A stretch of DNA of 64,000 nt, from the NCBI GenBank assembly GCA_034336665.1, contig CM067564.1, positions 42,360,975 through 42,424,974 of the forward strand, in the 5' to 3' direction. Each line of letters opens with the position of its first letter. Position 1 is the first letter of the stretch. Positions 24,701-36,700 of the stretch are shown in pieces. Under the pieces are notes generated by a model. The model worked only from the letters and a program-made list of their open reading frames with translations, searched no databases and was not told where the DNA came from. Source of the DNA: Luscinia megarhynchos. Taxonomy: Eukaryota > Chordata > Aves > Passeriformes > Turdidae. The translations under genes were made by a program, and so were the position numbers.

Positions 24701-27700
24701 AAGGAGGGGAAAAGGAGGGGAAAGGAGGGAAGAAAGAGGGAAGAAAGGACGGGAAACAGGAGGGGAAGGGGAAAAGAGAGGGAAACGAGGGGGAAAAAGG
24801 AGGGGAAAAAGAGAGGGGGAAAAGGAGGAAAAAAAGGAATGGAAGGAGGGAAGAAAGGAGGAAAGGAGAAAATTAGGAAGGAAAGGAAGGGGGAAATGAG
24901 AGAAAAAAGAATGAAAGGAGGGATGGAAGGTGGGATGAAAGGAGGGAAGAAAGGAGGAGGAAAAGGAAGGAGAAAAGGAGAGAAAAAGGGAAAATCTGAG
25001 AAAGGGAGAGGAGAAGGAGGACAGGGGGAGGAGGAAAGGAAAATGTGGGAAAGAGGAGAGAGGAAAAGGATGGAACGAGGGAGGAGGAGGAAGAAGGAGA
25101 GAGGAATGAGGATGAAGAGGAAGGAGGGAACTGAGGGGAGGAAGGGGACAAGGAGGAAAGGAGGGAAAAGGGAGGAGGAGGGAAGGGGGGGAAGAAAGGA
25201 GGGAGGAAAAGAAGGAAAACCAGGGAAAGGAAAGGAAAGGAAAAGGAAAAGGAAAAGGAAAGGAAAGGAAAGGAAAGGAGAAAGGAAGGAAGATGAAAGG
25301 AAGGAGGAGGGAAAGGAAAGGAGAAAGGAAAGGAAAGGAAAGGAAAGGAGAAAGGAAAGGAAAGGAGAAAGGAAAGGAAGGAAAGGAAAGGAAAGGAAAA
25401 GGAGAAGGGAAAGAGGAAAGGAGAGGAAGGGAAAGGAAAGGAAAGGAAAGGAAAGGAGAAAGGAGAGGAAAGGAAAGGAGAGGAAGGAAAGGAGAGGAAA
25501 GGAAAGGAGAGAAAGGAGAGGAGAGAGGAAAGGAGAGGAGAGGAGAGGAGAGGAGAGGAGAGGAGAGGAGAGGAGAGGAGAGGAGAGGAGAGGAGAGGAG
25601 AGAGAGGAGAGAGAGAGAGAGGAGAGGAGAGGAGAGGAGAGGAGAGGAGAGGAGAGGAGAGAGAGGAGAGGAAAGAGAGGAGAGAGGAGAGGAGAGGAAA
25701 GGAAAGGAGGAAAGGAAAGGAAAGGAAAAGGAAAGGAAAGGAAAGGAAAGGAAAGGAAAGGAAAGGAAAGGAAAGGAAAGGAAAGGAAAGGAAGGAAAGG
25801 AAAGGGAAAGGAAAAGGAAAGGAAAGGAAAGGAAGGAAAGGAAAGGAAAGGAAAGGAAAGGAAAGGAAAGGAAAGGAAAGGAAAGGAAAGGAAAGGAAGG
25901 AAAGGAAAGGAAGGAAAGGAAAGGAAGGAAAAGGAAGGAAAGGAAAAGGAAAGGAAAGGAAGGAAAGGAAAGGAAAGGAAAGGAAAGGAAAGGAAAGGAA
26001 AGGAAAGGAAAGGAAAGGAAAGGAAAGGAAAGGAAAGGAAAGGAAAGGAAAGGAAAGGAAAGGAAAGGAAAGGAAAGGAAAGGAAAGGAAAGGAAAGGAA
26101 AGGAAAGGAAAGGAAAGGAAAATCCCGGCACTGACCAGCAGGGCCGCGTGGTTCCGACACCTCACGGCTTTGTGCAGCGCCGTCATCCCCTCGCGGGTCC
26201 GGAAGTCCAGGTGGGCGCCGCCGTTGCGGAGCGCTTTGATCATCTCGGCGCTGAGCTCCAGCTGCGCCGCCGCCGTCAGCGGGCACTCTGCAAGGAACCG
26301 GGAACCGGGAGATCCATGGAGTGCTCCGGCACATCCACAGGATGGGATCCCGGCCTGGGGACATCACCTTGGGGTTTGGGATGGGAGCGGAGGCCAAGTT
26401 TTTCCATCCCAGGGATGTCCCGAGCAGCGGGAATGGGAATTGGATGGGAGATTCCATCCAATTAGGATTTGGTGGCAAAGCAGTCAAAATATCTGGGGAA
26501 TGGGATCTAGGGAACCATAGAATCTTCTCGACCCCTTGGGAATTCCCAAATCCAATGGGAAAAATCCTCATCCCAGGATAAGGGGTGGATTCCAATCAGG
26601 AGAAGGCTCTGGATGCTCCTGCCTTGCCTCGAGGTCGCTGCTCCAAATCCCAAAAATGCTGCTGGGAATGCCAAGAATTCCAGGACCGAGGGAATCCCTC
26701 ATTCCCTTGGGATGCAGATGGGATTCCCAGAGGAGAGTGGGAATTGTCAAATTTTAGGAATGTCAAAGGGTTGGGTCTGGAAATGCCATGGATACAAAAG
26801 GGAGAAGAAAAGGCCGGAATTCCGTGGCCAGATTGTCCCATTAGGAAACCATGGAAAAGGGGCTGGAATTAAGGAGGGAATTATGGAATGGTTGGGATGG
26901 GAGAAAGAAGCTCCAGGAGAAGGTTTTGCACGTTCCATGGGGAAGTTCTGGATCTTTGGGATAAGGAGGGGCTGGAGCGTGGCCAGGGAAGGGAAAGGAG
27001 CCGGGAAGGGCTGGGAAACTCTGGAGGGATTTGGGAAGGGGCTCAGCCTGGAGCCAAGGAGGCTCCAGGGGCATTTTTGGGATGGGCTTGGAGCTCCTTC
27101 CCAGCCAGGCCAGGCCTGGATTCCGGAATTCTGGAATCCCTGCCCACAGAATGGTGGCAGGGCCCAGGGGCTGCCGGGGATCCCTGCAGGGAGAGAGGGG
27201 AAAAGCGGGATCTGCGCCGGGATCGGGGCCAGGGGAGCTCTGCCGGGATTTTGGGATCATTTTTCCATGGAAAAGGCACTCAGACCTTGGCAGGAGCTGC
27301 CCAGGGAGGTTTGGAGTGGCCATCCCTGGAGGAATCCAAGGAATTCCTGGAATTCCACCCACAGCTCTGGTCTCGATCGGGCACAGCTTGGATTGGTGAC
27401 CTCGGAATTCTTTCCCAACTTCGGTAATTCCGTGGTGATTTGGAGAAGGAACATTCCAAGGTCCTCTCATCCCCATCCCTGAGGTCATTCCCATCCCATT
27501 CCATGGGCAGGGACAATCCCATGATCCCAGGCTGCTCCAGCTTTTCTTGGGATCTTCCAGGGATCCAGGGGCAGCCACATTTGCTCTGGGAATTCTATCC
27601 CAGCCAGGAATTCCTCCCCAGTCTCCCCTTTCCCAGTGGGATGCCATTCCCTGGCTCCTGTCCCTCCGTGCCTTTCCCAAATTCCAGCTCTCCTGGAGCC

Positions 27701-30700
27701 CCTTTAGGCCTGGAATGTGCTGGAAGCTCTCCCTGGATCCTCCCCTTCTCCAGGAGAACATTCCCAGTTTTCCCAGCCTGGTTCCAGCTCCGTTTCCCTC
27801 CCCCATTCCTGATTCCCACAGCAATTTTTCCCTGCATTATTTCAGGGGGTTTGAATCCTCCTTTCTAATTCCAACGGTCTCCTGGGCTCCTCTCCCTTCC
27901 CCGCTGTCCCTCGTTAAATATCCCTCGTTAAATATCCAAGGATTTTTTTTTCCCCTCTTTTCTCCAGCAGAACCATCCCTGGGGTTTGGCTTTCATTTTA
28001 GAACAACGGGAACTTCTCCTGGATCCGGGTTTTTTTTTTTAATTCCCACTTTTTCAATGTCCCCACAGGAAGCAACTGTGGATTTTTTGGGCTTTTTCAT
28101 CCCTTTCAAATCCCAGGAATCTTTCCAAATATCTTCCCAACAACCCTGAAATGGGAACAGCCTCAAAACAGGGCTGAAAGTGCTTCCCAAAGTGGATTTT
28201 TCCTATTTTTCCATCCAAGCACAGCCAGGAAAATGGGAATAAGCCCTCGGCACAGCTTAAAACCTTTCCCAGAATCCATTAAAATGGACATTCCCGAAGT
28301 TTGGGATCCATGGGATCACCTTGGGGTTTTCCAGGAAGCTCGGGGGATTTTATTGCTCATCCCAGTTACTCCCAGCCCATTACTGGGATCAATCCCTGCA
28401 CAGGAATATTTTCCCAATATTTTTCATGCCAATATTTTTAATCCCAGTCATTCCCAGCCCATTAAAATGGGATTAAATCCTACAGGAAAATCTTTTTCCA
28501 AGCAGGAATGATTCATCCCAGTTATTCCCAGCCCATTAATGGGATTAAATCCTACAGGAAAACATTTTTCCAAGCAGGATTTTCCAGTTTTCCATGGGAG
28601 TCGCTCCCAAAAAATCCAACAGGAGAAGTGCTGGCTCATTCCCAGCTCATTCCCACCCTTCCAGCATCCAGCCCATTTTCCTGGGAAATCCATAGGAAGC
28701 AAGCCAACATTCCCAAAAAAACCCCAAAGCTCCCAATCCAGGAATTTTGGATATCCCAATCCCTTCATCCAACAGGAGCTGGAAGTGAGAGCAGGAAGGG
28801 AAAACATTCCAAGAGGAGAAATGTGGGATGGTGAACTGGGAAGGGAAGAGTCATCCCTAAGGAGTGCCACATTCCCAAAACCCTCTGAAAAGTGGGAATT
28901 GTGCCATAAAACCCCCAAAAAACGACTGGGACAGAGGGGGAAAAAATTCCAGAGGAAATTCTGGGAAGGAATTGGAAATGTTGAGCTGGTTCCATCCCGA
29001 AAAACATGGAACTGACCTCCGGTGTCGGGATCGTGGAAGTTGGGATCCAGCCCCTTTTCCAGCAGCCTGCAAACCTTCTCCGAGTTCAGCATCTGCACGT
29101 ACTCCATGAATTTCTTCAGATTCGCCTGGATTTGGGAAAAACCGCAGTGTTAACAGCCCGAAATCCTGGGAAAAGCCACTGGGGGAGCGGGCTCATCCCG
29201 AAAATCCAAGGAAAATCGGGATAAAGGGGTTGGATTCCAGCCGGAGGGGAAATCTGCGTGGAAAATTGTCCTTCTGGCCACTCCTCCAACTGGGATTGCT
29301 GGATCATCCTTTGGGAATTCAGGCTGGCGGTCCCTCCCCTCTATCCTAAATTTTGGGATTGGAATTTTGTTCTCCCCAAGCTGGAATTCCCAAAGATTTC
29401 CATTGAATTCCCAAAATGTTGGGATTTTTTTCCGTTTTTCTCATGGTTTGATGATTGCTAAATTCCTGGATTCTGGAGGCAAAAATTACTCCAGTGGGAA
29501 AATCTCATCTCCCACATTCCCAGATTTCCTGACTTTTCATCAGAGGATGTTTTTGGTTTTGGAGGAGCGGATTCCAACCCGACCCTTCAAAATCTGGCTC
29601 TGAGAAAAATCCCGGAAAACCTGACTCGCAGAAATGTTGGGAACTGAGGAGAAAATTTGGGAAAAGCTCTGAGGAAATGGAGAAGCTGAAGCTGGATTCC
29701 ACATCCGAGAAAAAAATTCCAATTCCAATATTCCCCAACTTAATTCCATACAGAAAAAAGATTCTTTTTAGGAGAGATGAATCCCAAAAAACACCGCATT
29801 CCTGCTTTTATTTGGATGATTTCCAGCTGGAAAATTGGGAATGCCAAGCGGGATGAGGAAAATGCTTGGGAGGGAATTTGGGAATTCTGGAATTTGGGTG
29901 GCATAGGAGCACAAATCCCATCCCATTCCAAGGGCATGGGCTCCTCCCACTAGCCTAGGTTATTCCAACCATTCCAGGCATGGGGCCGCTGCACATTCCT
30001 TGGAATTGCTGGATCATCCTTATGGGAATTCAGGCTGGCGGTCCTTCCCCTCTATCCCAAATTTTGGGATTGGAATTTTGTTCTCCCCAAGCCGGAATTC
30101 CCAAAGATTTCCTTTGAATTCCCAAAACGTTGGGATTTTTTCAGTTTTTCTCATGGTTTGATGATTGTTAAATTCCTGGATTCTGGAGGCAGAAATTACT
30201 CAGGTGGGAAAATCCCAACTCCCAGATTTCCAGACTTTTCATCAGAGGATTTTTTTGGGGGGAGGGGAACTGATTCCAACCCGACCTTACAAAATCCAGC
30301 TTTGGGAAAAAAAAAAAATCACAGAAAATCCAAAGGGCTGGAATCGAGGCCAGCTGTGCCCTTGGAGCCGGGAGAGGCCGGAACAAATCCATGGATCCGC
30401 CTCCCGCTGCCAGGCAGCAGCAAATGGATTCATTGATCCCACCGAGAGAAAGGGGGAATTATGGATTTCCTGGATGGATGACGCAGAGCCGCTGGAATTG
30501 CACAGCTGGAATTGCACAGCTGGAATTGAATTGCACAGCTGGAATTGCACAGCTGGAATCTCCGGAGCGATGGCACTGGGAATCCTGGAATGTTTTGGGT
30601 TGGGAAGGGACCTCCAATCCCAATCCCATCCCATTCCAAAGTCAGGGACTTTCGGACTTTTTGGAAGGAAGGGTCTCCCTTCCCTTTTCCGTCCCCGAAT

Positions 30701-33700
30701 TCCATAAAAATCCCTCGGGATGGATTCAGAGCCTCCTTGATGCCAAAATCCTGGAATGGTTTGGGGTGGGATCCGCAGATTTTAAATCCCATTCCAATCC
30801 CACCATCCCGGATATCTCCAAGCTTTCCTCGGACACTTCCACGGATCTAGAACTTGTGAATTCCATCCCAAAATCCCCAAACCCTCAAATCCACATCCCA
30901 CCTGCCAGAGCCTTTCCCATGGAAGCGCCTGGATTCCCGAATTTTCTTTGGATCCCACTTTCTCCTGTCCGACTCCTTTATCCCACTCCACCTTTTTTTT
31001 TCCAACTTTTCCCCTTCTGCTTCTCTCCAAAACACTCCCTGAGATCCAGCTGGGCTCTCTCATCCATGAAATCCTGCTCTCCTGCCTTTCATTCCATCAT
31101 TTTTCCAGGAAAAGGAGAAGTTGGAGGTGAGAGAGATGTAGGAAGGGCCTTTTTTTCTACCCAGATCCTTCAGAAAATTCCAAGGTTTTCCCATCCATGT
31201 TTTCCTTCCCTAGCACAACAGGATTGCCCTTTTCCAAAGGGGATTTTTTTTATCCTGTTCCAAAATTCCCTGGGAATTCTCCTGCAATCAACTGGGAAAA
31301 AATATCCGGGAGAAACAGCCGCATATCCCAAGGGATACAAGCAGAGCCTGGCAGTTAAAAATGGGATTATTGTGATTTTCATTGTTGGATCCATCCCAGG
31401 TTGGCCACAATGATCCTGGAGGTCTTTCCCAACCAAAATATTCTGCAATTCCATGTTTTTTATTTCCAGGAAAAGTTTGGAATCAACTTTGAAAGGCGTT
31501 CAAAATCCCGAAGCGTCTCTTGCCTCTAAAATTCTGACCCCAAATTCAGGAAATTTTCCTGCTTTTCTTTAGTTCGGGTGGGACTACCCAGAGGCTGTGA
31601 AATTCCAAATATTCCCGAGCCTCAGGACATCCCACAATCCTGCCAACCCTTTTAAATCCCAGAAAATCCAACATTTCCCTGCCCGAGGAACCAGACAGAG
31701 CCAGAAATCCCAGGAAAGACCATTCCAGGTCTAAGGAAAACCTCAACATTAAACATATGGAAGAGCGGGAATTCCTTGGAATTCCCAGCAATCAAAGCCA
31801 GATCTCTCCAAAAATTGAAACAGAAATTCCTCAGAAACTGAAGCAGAAATTCCCAGGATTTGAAAGAGAAATCTCCCAGGAGCTGAAGGAGAAATTCCCA
31901 GAAACCAAAGCAGGAACCCCCCAGAAACTTTCCCAGAAAAAGGAAAAAGGGGGAAAAGGAAGAAAGGGGAAAGGGAAAAAGAAAAAAGCTCCTTCCCAAA
32001 ATCCCACAGGTTGAGGAAAAGCAGCAGGAATTCCCAGAAACCGAAGCAGGAATCCCCAGAAACCTCTTCTCCCAGAAAAAGGGAAAAGGAAAAAGAGGGA
32101 AAAGGGGGAAAGGGGGAAAAGGGAAAAAAGGGAAAAGGGATAATAGGGAAAAGCTTCTTCTCAAAATTCCACAGGCTCGAGGAAAAGCAGCAGGAATTCC
32201 CAGAAACCAAAAAAAAGCAGGAACCTCCAGAAACCTTTCCCAGAAAAAAAAAGGGGGAAAAGGAAAAAAGGGGGAAAAGGGAAAAAAGAGGGAAAAGGGG
32301 AAAATAGGGAAAAGCTCCTTCCCAAAATCCCAAAGGTTCAGGAAAAGTGGCAGGAATTCCCAGAAACTGAAATAGAAAATCCCAGGATTTGAAGGATAAA
32401 CCTCGCAGGAATTGAAGCAGGAATTCCCAGAAACCGAAGCAGAAACTGAAGCCAGAATCCCTCAAAAACTGAAACAGAAATTCCCAGGAATTGAAACAGA
32501 AACAGCCCCAGGAGCTGAAGCAGAAATTCCCAGAAACCAAAGGAAAACTTCCCAAAAACTGAAGCAGAAAATCCCCAAGGATTTGAAGCAGGAATTCCCC
32601 AGGATTTGAAGCAGGAATTCCCAGTATTTAAAACAGGAATTCCGAGGAACCCAAGCAGGAATTCCCAGAAACCACAACAGGAATTGCCAGGAGCAGAAAC
32701 CGGAATTCCGAGCTCCCAAATCCCCTGGAATCTCCGTGCTGAATTCCCGACTGTTCCCTGGAGCATCCCAGGGAACGATCCCTGCCCGTTATCCCGATGT
32801 TTTCCCGATGTTTTCCCGATGTTACCCCGATGTTTTCCCGATGTTACCCCGATGTTTTCCCGATTTTTTCCCAATGTTACCCTGATGTTTTCCCGATGTT
32901 ACCCCGATCTTTTCCCGATGTTTTCCCGATGTTTTCCCGATGTTTTCCCCATGTTCCCGCGGATCCCGTACCGTTCCCGCGGCTCTCGGGTGTCCCGGTG
33001 TCGCCGTGCCAGCCAGGATCCCATCCCTGCTCCCGCTCCCTCTGCATCCAGCTCCAATCCCAACCTTTCCCGGGAGCTGCTCCAATCTCAGCCTGTCCCG
33101 GGAAAGGTCGATCCGGCATCGCTCCAGCGGGCACGGAATGAGGATGGAGCTGCTGGAATTGTCCCTTTGGATGCTGGCTGATCCTACCCGGGATATTCCC
33201 AAATATCCACGGGCCTGGAAAAGGCCAAGGAAAAGCTCCTTCCCGAATTCCCACAGTGTCAGGAAAAACAGCCCAAAGGAAAATGAAAGGGAAAAGAGGA
33301 AAGCGGGAAAAAAATGGGAAAAGGGAAAAGGGGGAAAGCTCCTTCTCAAAATTCCACAGGCTCTGGAAAAACAAAAGAACAAAAAACAGGAAAAGGAAAA
33401 GGGGGGAAAGGGGGAAAAGGAGGAAAAAGGGGAGAAGTGGGAAAAGGAGGAAAAGAGGGAAAAGGAGGGAAATGGGGAAAAAAGGAGGAAAAAGGAGGGG
33501 GGGGGGGAAGGGGGGAAAAGAAAAAGCTCCTTCCCAAAATTCCCACAGGCTCAGGAAAAGCCACACAAGGAAAAAGGAAAAAAGGTAAAAAGGAAAAAAG
33601 GAAAAAAGGAAAGGAGGAAAAAAAGGAAAAAAGGAAAGAAGGAAAGAAGGAAAAAAGGAAAAAAGGAAAAAATGAAAAAATGAAAAAAGGAAAAAAGGAA

Positions 33701-36700
33701 CAAATCCGTGATCCCAGATTTCAGCAGACCTGGGATACTTTTCCTGCTCAATCCCACCCCATGGAATAAAATCCAAAGAATTCTTTCCGAGTGCTCCCAT
33801 TCTGGTTTGGGGCACTGGGAATGATGGAATTCCTTGGGATATCCGGGAATTCTGGGCTGGGAGGGGTTCTCCAGGGGTTTTCCATGGGAACTCTGGGCTC
33901 GCCTCCACTCCCATTCTGGTTTTGGCACTCCTTTATGGAACTCTGGGATTCCTCGGGATATCTCAGAATTCCAGAGCTGGAGGAATTTCCCAGGGATTTC
34001 CCATGAGAATTCCATGAGTCTCCAGGGGTTTTCCGGGTGAATTCCATGGGAATTCCAGGGTCTTTTCCACTCCCATTCTAGTTTTGGCACTCTATGGAAT
34101 TCTGGGGTTCCTTGGGATACCTCAGAATTCCAGAGCTGGAGGATTTTCCCAGGGATTTCCCATGAGAATTCCATGAGTCTCCAGGGGTTTTCCGGGTGAA
34201 TTCCATGGGAATTCCGGGCTCATCTCCCCTCCCGTTCTGTTTTTGACACTGGGAACGCTGGGATTCCTTGGGATATCCTGGAATTCCGGGGAGAGAAGAG
34301 CTCTCCAGGGGTTTTCCATGGGAATTCCGTGGGAATTCCAGGCTCACCTCTGCTCCCATTCTGGTTTTGCCAGCAGGAATGCCGGGATTCGTTGCCATAT
34401 CCTGGAATTCCAGGAGAGGTTTCCCTTTGGAATTCCGTGGGAATTCTGTACCTGGAGGAGTTTTCCTTCAGAATTCCAGGGAATTCCCGGGAATTCGGGC
34501 TCACCTTGGTGTGCAGCTTGGCGAACTGTTTGTCATCCAGCAGGGGCTGGGAATACACGCGGCGCTTGTAGCGGAACTGCCGGGAGAGAGATAAGAGATG
34601 AGAGATGAGAGATGAGATAAGAAAATATATGAGAAGAGAGAAAAGAAAATATGTGAAAAGAGATAAAAGAAAATATGTGAGAAGAGACAAAATAAAAGAT
34701 ATGAGAAGAGATAAAAGATATGAAAAGAGATAAAAGAAAAGGTATGGAAAGAGGTAAAAGAAAATATGTGAAAAGAGATTAAAAGATATGGAAAGAGATA
34801 AAACATATAAAAATATATAAAAGAAAAGATATGAAAATAGATAAAAGAAAATATGTGAAAAGAGATAAAAGAAAATATGTGAAAAGAGATAAAATGAAAA
34901 GATATGAAAAGAGATAAAAGAAAATATATGGAAAGAGATGAAAAGATATGGAAAGAGATAAAACATATAAAAATATATAAAAGAAAAGATATGAAAATAG
35001 ATAAAAGAAAAATATGTGAAAGAGATAAAAGAAAATATGTGAAAAGAGATAAAAGAAAATATATGGAAATAGATAAAAGAAAATAGATGAAAATAGATGA
35101 AAAGATATGAGAAGAGATAAAACATATGAAAAGAGATAAAAGAAAAGATATGAAAATAGATAAAAGAAAAAGATATGAAAAGGGATAAAAAGAAAATATA
35201 TGGAAATAGATAAAAGAAAAGATATGAAAATAGATAAAAGAAAATATGTGAAAAGAGATAAAATAAAAGATATGAAGAGATAAAAGAAAATAGATGAAAA
35301 TAGATGAAAAGATATGAGAAGAGATAATAGATATGAAAAGATATAAAAGAAAATATATGAAAATATATTAAAAAAAGATATGAAAAGAGTTAAAAGAAAA
35401 GATATGAAGAGAGATGAAGAGAGATAAGAGACAGACCCAGATAAGGGATGAGATAAACAGAGATAAGAGATAAAGGATAAATTATTAAGATGAGACAGAG
35501 ATAAGAGATAAGGGATAAATTAATAAGATAAATGACATAAAGACCGAGCAGGAATAAGGGATGCATTGATAAGAGATAAGAGATGAAGAGAGATGAAATG
35601 AAAAGAGGATGAGGTATATATCAAAATAAAGTAAAATAAAGTAAAATGAAATGAAATGAAATAAAATAAAATAAAATAAAATAGAATTAAAAAATAAAAT
35701 AAAATAACATAAAATGAAATAAAATAAAATGAAATAAAGTAAAATGAAATGAAATAAAATAAAATAAAATAAAATAAAATAAAGTAAGATAAAATAAATT
35801 AAAATAAAATAAAATAAAGTAAAGTAAAGTAAAATAAAATAACGTTAAATAAAGTAAAATAAAATGAAATGAAATAAAATAAAATGAAATAAAATAAAGT
35901 AAAATAAAACGAAATGAAATAAAATAAAATAAAATAAAATAAAATAAAATAAAATAAAATAAAATAAAATAAAATAAAATAAAATAAAATAAAATAAAAT
36001 AAAATAACATAAAATGAAATAAAATAAAATGAAATGAAATAAAATAAAATGAAATAAAGTAAAATGAAATGAAATAAAATAAAATAAAATAAAATAAAGT
36101 AAGATAAAATAAATTAAAATAAAATAAAATAAAGTAAAGTAAAGTAAAATAAAATAACGTTAAATAAAGTAAAATAAAATGAAATAAAATAAAATGAAAT
36201 AAAATAAAATAAAATAAAATAAAATAAAATAAAATAAAATAAAATAAAATAAAATAAAATAAAATAAAATAAAATAAAATAAAATGAAATAAAATAAAGT
36301 AAGATAAAATAAAATAAAGTAACGTTAAATAAAGTAAAATAAAATGAAATGAAATAAAATGAAATGAAATAAAATGAAATGAAATAAAATAAAATGAAAT
36401 AAAATAAAGTAAAATAAAATGAAATAAAATAAAATAAAATAAAATAAAATAAAATAAAATAAAGTAAAATAAAATGAAATAAAATAAAATGAAATGAAAA
36501 TAATATAATATAAAATAAAATAATATAATAAAATAAAATAAAATAAAATAAAAATAAAGTAAAATAAAATAAAGTAAAATAAAATAAAATAAAATAAAAT
36601 AAAATAAAATAAAATAAAATTAAATTAAATTAAATTAAAAATGAAATTTAATTTAATTTAATTTAATTTAATTCAGCTCCTCCCCGCTGACCTCCAGGTA

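Noticed and set aside
22407..24899. 830-codon plus-strand frame rich in DPIPVDPIP and lysine/glutamate
   Set aside because: Artefact of the GGATCCCA and GGGAGGAAA arrays. It lies antisense to SHANK3 exon 6, with no domain.
23513..26595. Minus-strand frames of ~870-900 codons ([10 protein letters not shown])
   Set aside because: Intron 5 polypyrimidine repeat read in frame with exon 6. The real protein uses only 24085-24252 and 26136-26287.
26690..27460. Retroviral LTR or gag/pol remnants
   Set aside because: No recognisable retroviral protein motif on either strand. The motif order fits a CR1-type 3' end.
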